Of a stretch of DNA of 64,000 nt, positions 30,397 to 40,909 are shown piece after piece. Source of the stretch: Dendrolimus kikuchii (lineage: Eukaryota; Arthropoda; Insecta; Lepidoptera; Lasiocampidae); NCBI GenBank assembly GCA_019925095.2, contig CM034392.1:26731887-26795886 (forward strand), in the 5' to 3' direction. Made by a program: the position numbers and the translations under genes. Each line of letters begins with the position of its first letter. The stretch's first letter is position 1. The notes under the pieces were generated by a model, which did no database searches, was not told where the DNA came from, and saw only the letters and a program-made list of their open reading frames with translations.

Positions 30397-31252
30397 TGTT
30401 ACGACCTAGACGCCGACAAAAGTGGATTCACACCTGCATACCGTAAAAAACACATTTTATTACCTTTCGGCATTTGGACTTCTTTTGTTTACTTTGTGTT
30501 TAAATTTATGATTAGAAAACAGCCCATTGTGTATTGTAATCTTTTATGGCAGTCATTACCCAGATGTGTCGAACAGATTCTAATAAATTCAGCCCACGCG
30601 GCCGGGCAAACATATTGCATCTGTGCAGTATAAAGCAATAGCCCAACTGAGAGATCGGCAGTCTAGCGATAACTACAAGCGAAGCAAGTTAGTGATGGAC
30701 TTTGCGCGTGTGATTGAATCGTGCATTGCGTTTGGACTGGTTGTGTTCAGTTATATTTGTACTTGTGTTATACGTGCTTCTGTGGTTCTTTTTTTTATCG
30801 CTGGAGTACAGCAGACAGGCAGACGGCCCACCTGATGGAAAGCGGTTACCGTCGCCTATAGACGTTTGCAACACCAGAGGTGTCATCAACGCGCTGCCGG
30901 CCTCGAAGAAATTTTATGACACCCTTTTTAAAAAACCCCATGTTGTAGCGCTGTGGGAAAACCTCGGCTGGGAGCTCATTCCAAATCCCCGCGGTACGCA
31001 AGAGAAACGTTCTAGAGAACCGTTGCGTACAAGAGCGAAGCGGCTGAAGGTAGTGGGGATGAACTCCCAGCCGATGGCGTGCGGTGCGGTGGTCAAAAGA
31101 AGACGAAGGCACCATTCTGAACAGTTCCTCGGAACACTCTCCGTTGTATAGTCGGTAGAATACGCAGAGAGACGCGAAGTCTCTCCGAAGGTTCTAATAA
31201 ATTATATAATAATTCCAACGGCATCTTAATTCGAGTCCTACAACTCGTAACA
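30397..31252 (+). mobile_element. LTR-J, complete, split by a Jockey-type LINE
   Basis: 5' part 30397-30788 starts TGTTACGACCTAGACGCC; 3' part 31190-31252 ends ACTCGTAACA. TATA box near 30629. The flanks do not show a clean TSD. Confidence 0.82.
30789..31189 (-). pseudogene. Jockey/CR1-type LINE ORF2 C-terminus plus tail shared with SINE-A
   Basis: On minus the frame reads YNGECSEELFRM, then HPHYLQPLRSCTQRFSRTFL, RTAGIWNELPAEVFPQRYNM, FFKKGVIKFLRGRQR and a stop at 30846-30848. These are the expected last 100 residues of a Jockey/CR1-like RT. The next 110 bp (30789-30905 on plus) match the SINE-A 3' region closely, including CAGCAGACAGGCAGACGGCC and the block around GGTTACCGTCGCC. GGTTC flanks the insertion (30784-30788, 31190-31194). 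Confidence 0.88.
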
Positions 31253-31538
31253 GTATATACATAAATATAAACATGTCAAATCTTAAACATATTCTAATGT
31301 CCACAGACGTATCAAGTATCATACCAGTTTAACTAGACTAATGCAAAACCAATTAATTAGTTGAAATTCTTTAATGATCATTTTAATAGGGTATTGATTT
31401 TCAAAACTTTATTAATATTTTTAATATATTTTATTGAGATATTTATAACGGAAACCGCGTGTAATTAGTCAGATTTTATATAAATTAATTAAAGTTTCAA
31501 ACTAATGTATCGAGCCGAAAATAGAAGGTCACTTGTTA

Positions 31539-31729
31539 AGGGAAGATTTATATTAGACCGGGCCGTGTCCGGGACGAGCGTAGTCCGGGCCCGGACGGGA
31601 CACGTATCCTGCACTGTGTAATATAAACAGCTTCATACAAAATGTATGTAACGTTTCAAATTCGTGCCCCGTCCGGGCCACGTACACGGCACGCCCCGGA
31701 CACGGCCCGGTCTAATATAAATCTTCCCT
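31539..31729. mobile_element. GC-rich TIR MITE, 191 bp
   Basis: The first and last 35 bp are perfect inverted repeats (AGGGAAGATTTATATTAGAC then CGGGCCGTGTCCGGG). Similarity continues imperfectly for about 30 more. A TA flanks each side (31537-31538, 31730-31731), suggesting a TA-targeting transposase of Tc1/mariner style; other superfamilies are possible. No coding capacity. Confidence 0.85.
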
Positions 31730-31964
31730 TATATATTAACTTTTTTTTATCTAAACCACAAGTAATTAAAATTCGAAATTTTTCTATTTTTGGTAGGTGC
31801 CAGATTTCCGAAATCTAATCTAGTAACGACTTGATTTGCCAAGGAAGTGGAAATGACGTCATATAGTACATGACATCCAATATTAAAATGGTAATAGAGG
31901 ACATTACAAGTCATATATATTGAAAAAACAAAACAAGTTAGTAAGTTTGTTGTAATATAATATT

Positions 31965-32240
31965 TATCTGTGCAGGAACGGAGAAAGAATACAATTTCCT
32001 GCGGCCGGGCGGCCTGTCGTGAGAGGCGACAAAACAACCCACAGGCAGGTGGTAGGGCAATTGCCCGACTGGATGGCTACCACCCCTGGTCTAGAATATG
32101 CCACCATAACAACCTTGTGTTGTGTTGTGCAGCAATGCATTTGTAGCAGCTTTGGTGTTGCAAATGTCCATAGGCGATGGTAACTGCTTTCCATAAAGTG
32201 GACCGTCTGCCTGTCTGCTGAACTCCTGCAATAAAAAAAA
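31965..32240 (+). mobile_element. SINE-A, internal deletion
   Basis: 5' start TATCTGTGCAGGAACGG and tail ATAAAAAAAA are present. About 40 bp around the GACCAGGTTCCAG block are missing. Confidence 0.88.
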
Positions 32241-32269
32241 TTAAGACGAAAATTAAATCGACCAATTTG

Positions 32270-32452
32270 GTGCTTAGCTCACTGGAACGCAGAGGCTCTG
32301 GGTACGATTCCTGGCATGATGAATTTCGAAAATGAACTCACTGTAATTTACTATGGTCTGGGTGTTAGGAATCATCAGAGTGATCCATTGTATATTACCC
32401 ATAATACACGCATAACGTAACTTGCGGACATATAATGTTTCTATGCCGATTT
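32270..32452 (+). mobile_element. SINE-B, 5'-truncated
   Basis: Begins after box A (CTCACTGGAACGCAGAGG), has GGTACGATTCC as box B and ends CTATGCCGATTTTTTT. Without box A it could not be transcribed from its own promoter. Confidence 0.8.
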
Positions 32453-32498
32453 TTTTGTAATAAGAATATTTTCTTAAGTTTTCGCGACTTGTATACAT

Positions 32499-32954
32499 AA
32501 TAAAACTACGTTTTAACGGTTTTAAGCGCGGTAATTTTATTTGATTTTGGTTTTTCCGACGTTTCGGCCACTTTTAGGTGGCCGTGATCACGTAAGACAA
32601 AGATGTCAAGTGTCAACGAGTATTGTTAAAGTTTTATTTAGCCTACCGCCAACTTGTTAATTTTAATTTTGTTTATGGTTATTATTTACTCTATGGGAGC
32701 CTAATCTAATTTAAGCCATAACATGTTGCGAAGCGGTAGTAAATTAGACTAGGATCCCATAGAGTAAATAATAACCATAAACAAAATTAAAATTAACAAG
32801 TTGGCGGTAGGCTAAATAAAACTTTAACAATACTCGTTGACACTTGACATCTTTGTCTTCCGTGATCACGGCCACTGAAAAGTGGCCGAAACGTCGGAAA
32901 AGCCAAAATCAAATAAAATTACCGCGCTTAAAACCGTTAAAACGTAGTTTTATT
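32499..32954. repeat. PAL-K copy 1, 215+26+215 bp palindrome
   Basis: The left arm 32499-32713 and right arm 32740-32954 are equal in length and near-perfect reverse complements. They start at AATAAAACTACGTTTTAACG and end at CTATGGGAGCCTAATCTAAT. The 26-nt loop holds ACATGTTGCGAAGCGG. Each arm contains GGCCAC(6 nt)GTGGCC followed by GAAACGTCGG, a form I associate with ends of Penelope-like elements and their hammerhead-like motif. Confidence 0.9.
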
Positions 32955-33237
32955 TTAATAAGAATCCGAGGTTTCATAGCATGTACATTTCGTAACACTA
33001 TAGTATTGTGCCAATTTGAATAGCATTAAAGGTAAGCAATGTAATTACAAGATTATTAATCGGCACGTAATGTTTATCAAAATCGATAACATTGTTTTAG
33101 ACAAGAGGGTCTTTTAGATGTAACGATTTAAACCACATTTTTTCCTGTGTTAAGCGTTAAGAATTTTTTTTAAGATTTTCTACTTCAATTACTTCAAATG
33201 TTCCTCAAGTTGACTGAAATGTCTTATTTATATATCA

Positions 33238-33475
33238 CTAGCTGTGCCCGATACTTCGTCCGCGTGGGTTTTATTTTCGCGGAACCTATCTGCCAGTGAC
33301 AGTGCCATTAAAATCGGTCCAGACGTTTCAGAGATTATCCGAAACATCCAGACAGACAAAAATTTTAAAAATTATTTTTGATATAAATACCGTATATACA
33401 TTCATATGCATTTAGTAAAGAGTTGTTATTTTGACATTACAAACAGACACTTCAATTTTGTTTATCTGTATAGAT
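33238..33475 (-). mobile_element. Helitron, short, near complete
   Basis: CTAG at 33238-33241 after the CGATACTTCGTCCGCG hairpin region; the body carries AAAATCGGTCCAGACGTTTC. The 5' end is near TCTGTATAGATGA. Confidence 0.65.
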
Positions 33476-33478
33476 GAA

Positions 33479-33596
33479 TGAATGCTATGAATGTCAAAGA
33501 AGCAAGTGAGGTGTGTAGGAATAAGCCAGAATAGCGCCCTGTTGTCCGTGCCTACCCCGCAAGGGAACTGGTGTGAATTCATGTATGTATGTATGC
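33479..33596 (+). mobile_element. LINE-C copy, 118 bp
   Basis: Only the VKEASEV to PAREL end and the tail survive. ATAGATGAA at 33470-33478 and 33597-33605 is the 9-bp duplication. TAG within the frame. Confidence 0.88.
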
Positions 33597-33821
33597 ATAG
33601 ATGAAATAGTAGGATTGAGTGCAGGTCTTGTGTGTGTCATACCAAAATGATATTCTAGGGAAAATCAATGTATGAATGAATAAATGTTACAATTTTTATG
33701 AAAATGTATTTTTTTTCGAGTTACCAGTAAAAATATACAAAGTTACAAAACTATAATCCCAATACAAAATAAATAACCCAATTATATTTACTACCAAAAA
33801 CATAATCATTTGTTTTGGCTT

Positions 33822-33897
33822 TTGCATGCCAGGTTACCAGAGGTTTGCCATATCTGTACGGAATTAGTCATTCCATCAGAATACCTACCATCGATGC
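33822..33897 (-). pseudogene. REL-LINE fragment, RPDG region
   Basis: On minus, GATGGTAGGTATTCTGATGG and GGCAAACCTCTGG follow the 39040-38970 copy (GGTAGGCGTCCCGACGGAATGACTCTAATTCC...). The RPD codons have decayed. Confidence 0.55.
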
Positions 33898-35376
33898 GAT
33901 TTTGGCCGGTGCCTGCGGGAGCCTATATGGAGTAAAAACCAGCCCTTGCTCGCGGCACTGGCTATAGGCGAATAGAAGAACACGGGGAATTTTTGTGGGT
34001 ACTCTGACAGCGGTAACCTAGCTCTACCAGGGTAGAACCAGGCTGACGAGTCTCCACGCGGTGATAAGTCCGTAAGTGGATTTGTCCTTGTAAAAAAAAT
34101 AAAGCAGACGACCAATTAAAATCGCAATTAATTAAAACAAATTCGACTCCAATTTCCGTGATTACTGAAATCGGATCGCAGTCGTGTCGTTACCTAAAAA
34201 TACACGCATCCCTCTTATAAGGCATAAGGGGCATTTGACATGCAATTACGGCTTCTTTTAATAACTACATAACACATGACAAAGTCAAAATGTCTGTTTC
34301 ACACGCAAAGTAACAGTATAGGTGATAATTTTCATATAAAATTTATTCCTAACTGTTTGAGAATATATGGTGATGTTTGATGTAATCTATAAGTGTTATC
34401 TACAGTACTATAGAGTTATAGACATCCTCTGTAGTAAACTGGTCTAAGATTTTACCGGCCGAGTTTACACAGTTCTCGTCCATTAGATGATTAGTTTATA
34501 TATCTCACCGTCAAATTGTAACATACTGCTTACAATTTAACGCAACATTTTTCGATAGATTATAATCTATCGACGTGAAATCGTTAAATTGACAAATGAA
34601 TGCCATTTCACAATTTGACAATTTCACGATGGTACGTACCTAGCGCGCTGATTGGTCGGTCTTACGGTAGGTCGTTCTGTGTCCATAGAGTTATAAACAA
34701 AACACAGGAGTCAAATAAACTAAATTAACCTACAAAATTATAACATAGTAAAGTTTATAGCAAGCTTATAGTTCAGCTGTACTCGCAGAAACTTAAAATG
34801 CATTTTTCAGGGTAAAATTGATCTCATATCAATCACAGAGAACACCAGCTTTATATTGTATAAAGATATCAACAAAAAGCATTGAAAACAAAGAGACAAT
34901 TGTAATATTCAAATTTAAAAAAATGCCCCGTAATTACTTCCAATCATTCGGTCTGTCCGTCAGCCTGTCAATCATAACGTCTGGCATTGACTCAATCTAG
35001 ATCAATGATCTATAGATCCAATCGATACGGTCACAAAAAATAGGTCAAATGAGTTTGCATACTTTTAATATTACAAATTAATTGTCTGTATTATTTTGTA
35101 ATAACAGACATTTTGAATTACATAGAATGTGGTAGTTTTAAGGATTTAAGGGATTCCGATGAACACTTGCTTCTAATAGATGGCGTTGTGAAAGTAAAAA
35201 TAAGTTTCTTTATTTTACACAAAATAGTGGTGATTTACAAAGGCGGGCTTAACCCTAATTAAAAGAATAAAGAAGAAAATAAAAGAATTTTCTTCCAGCA
35301 TACCTTTGGGTCTATCGGAGTGGGAAAACAAGAGGCATTGTGTAAATTAAAATTAATAAGTATATAGACTGCGTTT
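33898..35376. other. Mostly unassigned; possible unique DNA
   Basis: GC-rich start (33898-34060) with an open minus frame but no recognised motif. A perfect 22-bp palindrome lies at 34552-34573. The rest is AT-rich without repeats from this window. Confidence 0.35.
34552..34573. repeat. Perfect 22-bp palindrome
   Basis: TCGATAGATTA followed by its exact reverse complement. It sits among alternating CAATTTGAC and GTCAAATTG words (34510-34620), so may be the centre of a small inverted-repeat element. Confidence 0.7.
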
Positions 35377-35681
35377 TATTCGTCCAGGAACGGAGAAAGA
35401 ATACAACTTCTTGCGACCTGGCGGCCTGTCGTAAGAGGCTACAAAACAACCCACAGCCAGGTGGTAGGGCATTTGCCCGACTGGATGGCTACCACCCCTG
35501 GTCTAGAGTTTGCCGCCATAACAGCCTCGAGTTGTGTTCCAGCATTAGTGACCAGGTTGCACTCTCCTTTAAGAGAGCACATTTGTACCACCTTTGGTGT
35601 TGCAAATGTCCATAGGCGATGGTAACCACTTTCCATCAAGTGGGCTGTCTGCCTGTCTGCTGAACTCTCGCAATAAAAAAA
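35377..35681 (+). mobile_element. SINE-A, near full length
   Basis: TATTCGTCCAGGAACGGAG to CAATAAAAAA. A 6-bp deletion removes GCAGCG in the AGAGAGCACATTTG block. Confidence 0.9.
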
Positions 35682-35913
35682 TTAAAAAATATGTAGGTAC
35701 TTATATCTAAATGTACATTAAATTTACTTATTGAACATTTTTAGGGAACCAAATGGAAGCTATTCCGCGTCGAACAAAAATAGAATCACGTAAATCGGAT
35801 CATAAATCTCGGAGTAATCGGTGAACATACATTAAAAAGAAAAAAAAACATCCCGACGAATTGAGAACCTCCTCCTTTTTTTGAAGTCGGTTAAAAATAA
35901 ATTTTACATAATA

Positions 35914-36220
35914 CATACATACATAACTTCACGCCAGTTCCCTTGCGGGGTAGGCACGAACAACAGAGCGCCATTTAGGCTTATTCTTACACACCTCACT
36001 TAATTTTTTCACATTCATAACTCTTGTCATGCACGCTCGTCTGGTCTTAAGGCTCCTGACATCACCTTCTGCTAGTACACGATCAATTTGATCATGGAAG
36101 GCGTGTCGTGGCCTTCCACGACTTCTGCATCCATCCACTTTTGTATTGTATATCTGTTTAGTCATTCTTTCATCATGCATTCTTTCCACATACCCGAACC
36201 ACCGGAGCATTCCTTTTAAT
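35914..36220 (-). mobile_element. LINE-C copy, clean
   Basis: Minus frame from LRWFGYVERMHDERM to PARELA with one altered patch (VKKLSEV). Perfect 13-bp duplication ATTTTACATAATA at 35901-35913 and 36221-36233. Confidence 0.93.
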
Positions 36221-36233
36221 ATTTTACATAATA

Positions 36234-36648
36234 ATATACATATAAAAACTTACATACACATACATGCATGTTTATTTCGTGAATGCGGTAAGAATACTTT
36301 TACGCCCTTTATAGAGATCTGGGGACATTAAAATATACTGGGGGGCTAGTGACTATTTTTAAACAATCACTTGGTGAAGTTGACATGTTACACAAAACAG
36401 TATTCCACTTTATTTTGATACTTCTCATATTCGTAATACGAATCTGCGAAAGTTTTAGACCCTCTGAATCCTCATGTAATCACAGTATCTGGATGTCCGC
36501 CTATCCATGTATGGTAATCATTCTACTCGGAAACTATTGTTGTGGATACACTTATCACGTTCATAGTTGCAGATTTGTATTCTTAACTTTGCTTAATATA
36601 CCATGATCCTGGTTACCACGCGTTCGGGTTTCCAGCTCAATTATTCGC
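36234..36648. other. Unassigned
   Basis: An 85-codon plus frame (36349-36606) is hydrophobic and Cys-rich in a random-looking way; no start context, splice sites or paralogue support it. Confidence 0.3.
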
Positions 36649-36954
36649 TTTTTTTTTATTTTTTTTTATTGCAGGAGTTCAGCAGACAGGCAGACGGCCC
36701 AGTTGGTGGAAAGCGGTTACCATCGACTATGGACATTTACAACTGCAAAGTTGGTAAAAATGCGCTGCTGCTCTCTTAAGGGAGACTGGAACCTGGTCAC
36801 TAATGCCGGAACACAACTCAAGGTTGTTATGGCGACATACCCTAGATCAGGGGTGGTAGCCATCCAGTCGGGCAAATGCCCTACCACCTGGCTGTGGGTT
36901 GTTTTGTCGCCTCTTACGAAAGGCCGCCCGGCCGCAAGAAATTCCTGCACGGAT
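36649..36954 (-). mobile_element. SINE-A, near full length
   Basis: Long T-tail (36649-36669), all family blocks, 5' end CACGGAT with a 10-bp deletion near the start (GAAATTCCTGCAC). Confidence 0.9.
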
Positions 36955-37483
36955 CAATCTTTTGTCATTTGGCTTCTGACGTTTAACAAGTGCTACCTTA
37001 AGAAAGACATAGCAACAACATCTTTTGATCTATGCTATGTTTATTATTCATATATAATCATAAAATGAATTATATATAAAACTATGCACTTCAAATTCCT
37101 TAATTATTTATTTAAATTTAATATGTCAAATACTTAATGATCTACTTTTGTTATTGTTAATCAATGCCTATATAGCTGTGTTAGCCGGGACGTAAGAATA
37201 CGACTAACCAATGAGCGTTGTGTATAAAACTCGCTCTCATTGGTGGGAATTCAAAAATGTAAAAAAGACACTGTTTTTAAATTCAGTTAAGAGGGACTTT
37301 TTGTACTACTAAAGATACTTACTAGAGTGAAAATATAGAAAGAAGCTTGGCCTAGTGCAGGGTTCTTTAGGAGCCATATCTCGCTCAGAACGTGACAACC
37401 AGGATAACGTAACTTAGCACAATCTTTTGTTATAGCTGTCATGTAATGAGAAGTTTGGTTAAATAAATTTGAATTTTAATTTG
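36955..37483. other. Unassigned
   Basis: Contains the CCAAT/TATA hairpin described next; no gene or known repeat otherwise. Confidence 0.35.
37207..37244. promoter_or_regulatory. TATAAAA flanked by inverted CCAAT arms
   Basis: ACCAATGAGCG (37207-37217) and CGCTCTCATTGGT (37232-37244) pair around TATAAAA (37223-37229). Promoter-like words in a hairpin may be core-promoter remnants of a small element or a coincidence. Confidence 0.3.
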
Positions 37484-38215
37484 AAGAAAGAAAGAAGAAA
37501 TATTTATTTAGGACAAGATACAAAAAGCCTTATATGATAATATATGTAACAATGTGACGCTCGCGGACCGCGTTCGTAATACCGAAGTAAGAAAGAGAGT
37601 TGGTCTGAAAGAGAGTGTCGGGGTGAAGGTAAGGAAAGGAATGCTCCGGTGGTTCGGGCATGTGGAAAGAATGCATGATGAAAGAATGACTAAACAGATA
37701 TACAATGCAAAAGTGGATGGATGCAGAAGTCGTGGAAGGCCACGACACACCTTCCATGATCAAATTGATCGTGTACTAGCAGAAGGTGATGTCAGGCGCC
37801 TTAAGAACAGACGAGCTTGCATGACAAGAGTTATGAATGTCAAAGAGGCAAGTGAGGTGTGTAAGAATAAGCCTAAATGGCACTCTGTTGTTCGTGCCTA
37901 CCCCGCAAGGGAACTGGCGTGAAGTTATGTATGTATGCCTGTATGTATATGTAACAATTAATTGTGATGTCCTAAAAAGGCTTCTTGCTCAGCGTAATGC
38001 TAGTTTCACAACCAGCGCTGATCTTCCGCAAGTACCTGTAAGTGATGCCACGGCTTAGCTCTACAAAGCAAATTAAGACAATAAACATCCGTTATAAAAT
38101 TATGCAAAATAAATTACTAATTTATATGAACATTGCTCTAATTACAAATAAAAGAAAATAACAAAAAAAAACTGGACAGAAATGACGAACAAGACAGAAA
38201 TAATAATAAATTGGC
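37484..38215. repeat. Repeat F copy 3, split by LINE-C
   Basis: GAAGAAAGAAAGAAG edge, TATTTATTTAGGACAAG, interruption at 37554-37945, then AATTGTGATGTCCTAAAAAGG and the shared core. Removing the insertion restores colinearity with 1595-1930. Confidence 0.88.
37554..37945 (+). mobile_element. LINE-C copy nested in repeat F, intact frame
   Basis: Open from TLADRVRNTEVRKRVGLKES to PARELA. Perfect 13-bp duplication TATATGTAACAAT (37541-37553, 37946-37958), and the uninterrupted site survives in repeat F copy 1. One of the youngest-looking copies. Confidence 0.95.
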
Positions 38216-38435
38216 AATGGTTTGTCATAGCGTAAAATATAACAATTTTAAAATCAAGTTATATTTATTCAAGAGCCTTCCATCAAGTCCAATATCATAG
38301 CACTCTCTTCAACATGTAGTCTATTTAGCGATTTATATTGGGAATAAATTAATATTGGGGTGACCTCCATTCATATAACTAAATGTATTGTTATACAATG
38401 CAAGAAAACTTAACTTATTTTTATTGTATTCTACT

Positions 38436-38594
38436 GAGCCAGGAGCCTTAAGAACAGACGAGCGTGCATGACAAGAGTTATGAATGTCAAAGAGGCAAGT
38501 GAGGTGTGTAAGAATAAGCCTAAATGGCACTCTGTTGTTCGTGCCTACCCCGCAAGGGAACTGGCGTGAAGTTATGTATGTATGTATGTATGTA
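38436..38594 (+). mobile_element. LINE-C copy inserted in the tail of REL-LINE
   Basis: 3' end of ORF2 and a (GTAT)n tail. Duplication TGTATTCTACT (38425-38435, 38595-38605). The target lies in the AATAAAA end of REL-LINE copy 2, so it is the younger of the two. Confidence 0.88.
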
Positions 38595-38605
38595 TGTATT
38601 CTACT

Positions 38606-39136
38606 CATAGTCCCTCACGACTATAAGTAGAATACTGAGCCCAGATCACCGTCTTCTATGGGTAAGTTGCCCAGAAGGCTGGCTACGTTTCCTCGCTGGA
38701 TCGCCATACTGATCCGTTGGCCGAGGTAAGCACCAGCCCTCTGATCACCCGAAGAGTCAATGAGTCGTTTCGATAAATTTTGGTAGAGGCTCATGGCCTC
38801 AGGACCCCACGGTCCAAGCGTCTCGACAGCAAACGGCACAAACATATAACTCTCACAGAGGGTTGCATATTTGCGCGGCTTGAGTGACTCGGCTGTTTCC
38901 GCCGCTGAACCGGCTGATTTAGACGCGTTTGGTAAATGGGATGCGGCCAACGTGTCTACGCAAGTCGCATCCCACACCAAAGGCTTGCCACGCTGCCAGG
39001 GAATTAGAGTCATTCCGTCGGGACGCCTACCATCGTCAAATGTCGTACTAAATGTCGACAAAAAAAAATTCAGTGTACTTAGCCATGAGGAATCGTTAAT
39101 CAATTCTTGAATAGTAGAAATGACACGTTTTAACAA
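38606..39136 (-). pseudogene. REL-LINE C-terminus, copy 2, 171-codon open frame
   Basis: Minus frame: GRRPDGMTLIPW (about residues 52-63), LVWDATCVDTLAASHL, AAETAESLKPRKYATL, FVPFAVETLGPWGPEAM, SLYQNLSKRLIDSSGDQRAG, then QRISMAIQRGNVASLLGNLP. The spaced RPDG..WDAT..K..KY resembles a PD-(D/E)XK nuclease core like the restriction-like endonuclease of R2-type LINEs. I infer a LINE ORF2 C-terminus because of the A-rich tail and truncated sister copies. No RT is attached. Confidence 0.7.
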
Positions 39137-39164
39137 GTAAAATTCAATTTATAAAGTTTATGGT

Positions 39165-39300
39165 TAACAGCCTCTATGGTTTAATGACTTAACTTTTACC
39201 TGCGTATCTCACTAGAACGTAGAAGTCTAGGGTTCGATCCCTGGCGTGGTAGGTAAACGAAACTGGCTTATTTTATACAATACACGTGTGTCTGCACACA
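39165..39300 (+). mobile_element. SINE-B, diverged and truncated
   Basis: CAGCCTCTATGGTTTAATGAC replaces the head; box B GGTTCGATCCC is well preserved; the distal half is absent apart from GTGTGTCTGCACA. Confidence 0.65.
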
Positions 39301-39699
39301 GTTATCATTATAAAAAGAAAAGTTCGAATCTATAAATATAAATATGTGGAAAAACGTGCAACAATTTATAGACGTAACAAAAAACAACGCTAACAATAGC
39401 TCCTAAGAAGAAATCGCAATGTGTGCAAAATGCGAATTAAATTCATTACCAACCGTATGGTGAAGCTGCCTCAATTCCCGAGTTGATTGATTGATTGATT
39501 GACGCACGACGCGACCACTCCGGTCGGTGAGTGTGTCAGAAATGAGGCCATTTTGCAATGCATGCATCCGCTAATCGAAATTTAAATTGTTTAGTACGTT
39601 TTGATTAGCAGATTGGTAAGGTAGATTCATAAAGTAGGAAGAGTGTATTTATCAATTGTCTATTTCGTCAATTCCTAGAGATAGAGAAGAAGAGAAGAT
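39301..39699. other. Unassigned
   Basis: A TTGATTGATTGATTGATTGA microsatellite at 39482-39502. No gene signal. Confidence 0.35.
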
Positions 39700-39706
39700 A
39701 TCGATT

Positions 39707-40019
39707 TTTTTTTTTATTGCAGGAGATCAGCAGACAGGCAGACGGCCCACTTGATGAAAAGCAGTTACCATCGCCTATGGACATGTGCAACAACAAAGTT
39801 GCTACAAATGCGCTGCTGCTCTCTTAAGGGAAACTGGAACCTGGTCACTAATGCCGGAACACAACTCAAGGTTGTTATGGCGGCATGCTCTTGACCAGGG
39901 GTGGTAGCCATCCAGTCGGGCAAATGCCCTACCACCTGGCTGTGGGTTATTAAGTCGCCTCTTACGACAGGCCGCCCGGCCGCAGGAAATTGTATTCTTT
40001 CTCCGTTCCTACACGGATA
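39707..40019 (-). mobile_element. SINE-A, full length with TSD
   Basis: Complete copy; ATCGATT at 39700-39706 and 40020-40026 is a perfect 7-bp duplication, which fixes both ends of the family. Confidence 0.93.
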
Positions 40020-40026
40020 ATCGATT

Positions 40027-40713
40027 GTAGACACTTACTCCTATCAATTGGTAGGAGGAAATAACTGCAATCATCTCTGTCTGTAGTTTTTGAAAATGGT
40101 TTTATAGGGTTTCGTGGCCACTTTTCATGAGAATTAGGCTTCTGTCCTTTTGGTCATTTAAGTCACGCTCATATTTCTTAGAATCCACTAAGGTGTCCGT
40201 ACAATCCATATTAAATTGGTAAGAAAATATTTTATATAATATGTACGGCTATACAACTGTGTAGTGAAAAATTAAAATAAAAACCACCATAAATAATAAT
40301 GGTATGAAAATTAAACCGTTGTATGTAGTAATTCAAATTCTATTATTATTTTTAGAATCAGCAGTTGCGGTTATTCAATCTTGTCATTGAACTGTGAGAA
40401 GCGCAATTTCATTCATTCTTCGATCAGAGCAAGAAAGTCTAATTTGTAATAAACAAGAGAATTGACAAATTTATGATTATAAAAGCTGACACAGAGCTAA
40501 ACATACGCACTTACGCATAGCATCTTTTCCAGTCATTAGACGGTATACCTCCCGCCTCCCATATGACATCGGGTTGCCATTTAAGCAATTTCGCCGGTAA
40601 TCCAGGAAATCACTCACCTCCTTGAGCTATTTAGCTCTTATATGCAGTAGTTTTTCAGAGACTTTTTCTTACTTCATTTATACTTTCCGCTTGTTCTTAC
40701 TTTTCTTACTTCT
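40027..40713. other. Unassigned
   Basis: AT-rich, no repeat from this window, no exon-like block recognised. Confidence 0.3.
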
Positions 40714-40909
40714 GACGGCCTCTGTGGTTGAGCGGGCTAAGCCTTTGCATGTACCTCACTGCAACGCAGAGGTTCCGGGTTCGATTCCTGGTATAGAAAA
40801 TCTGGGTGTCTGGGATCGGCCCCAGAGTAGTCCGTTGTATGTTACCCATAACACAAGCGTAACTTGCTTAATTTGGGGATATACAATGTGTGTGTTTGTC
40901 TGCCGATGA
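40714..40909 (+). mobile_element. SINE-B with internal deletion
   Basis: Head and box B (GGTTCGATTCC) intact. About 45 bp between TGGTATAG and TCTGGGTGTCTGG are lost. The tail after TCTGCCGATGATTA is short. Confidence 0.88.

Noticed and set aside
30714..31151. 145-codon plus frame
   Set aside because: It crosses the LTR-J/LINE junction and is antisense to the Jockey/CR1-type ORF2 end.
33885..34115. 76-codon minus frame in GC-rich DNA
   Set aside because: No family pattern, and it overlaps the edge of a REL-LINE relic; not supported as a gene.
36349..36606. 85-codon hydrophobic frame as a membrane protein gene
   Set aside because: No start context, promoter, splice sites or homologous motif; AT-rich DNA readily yields such frames.
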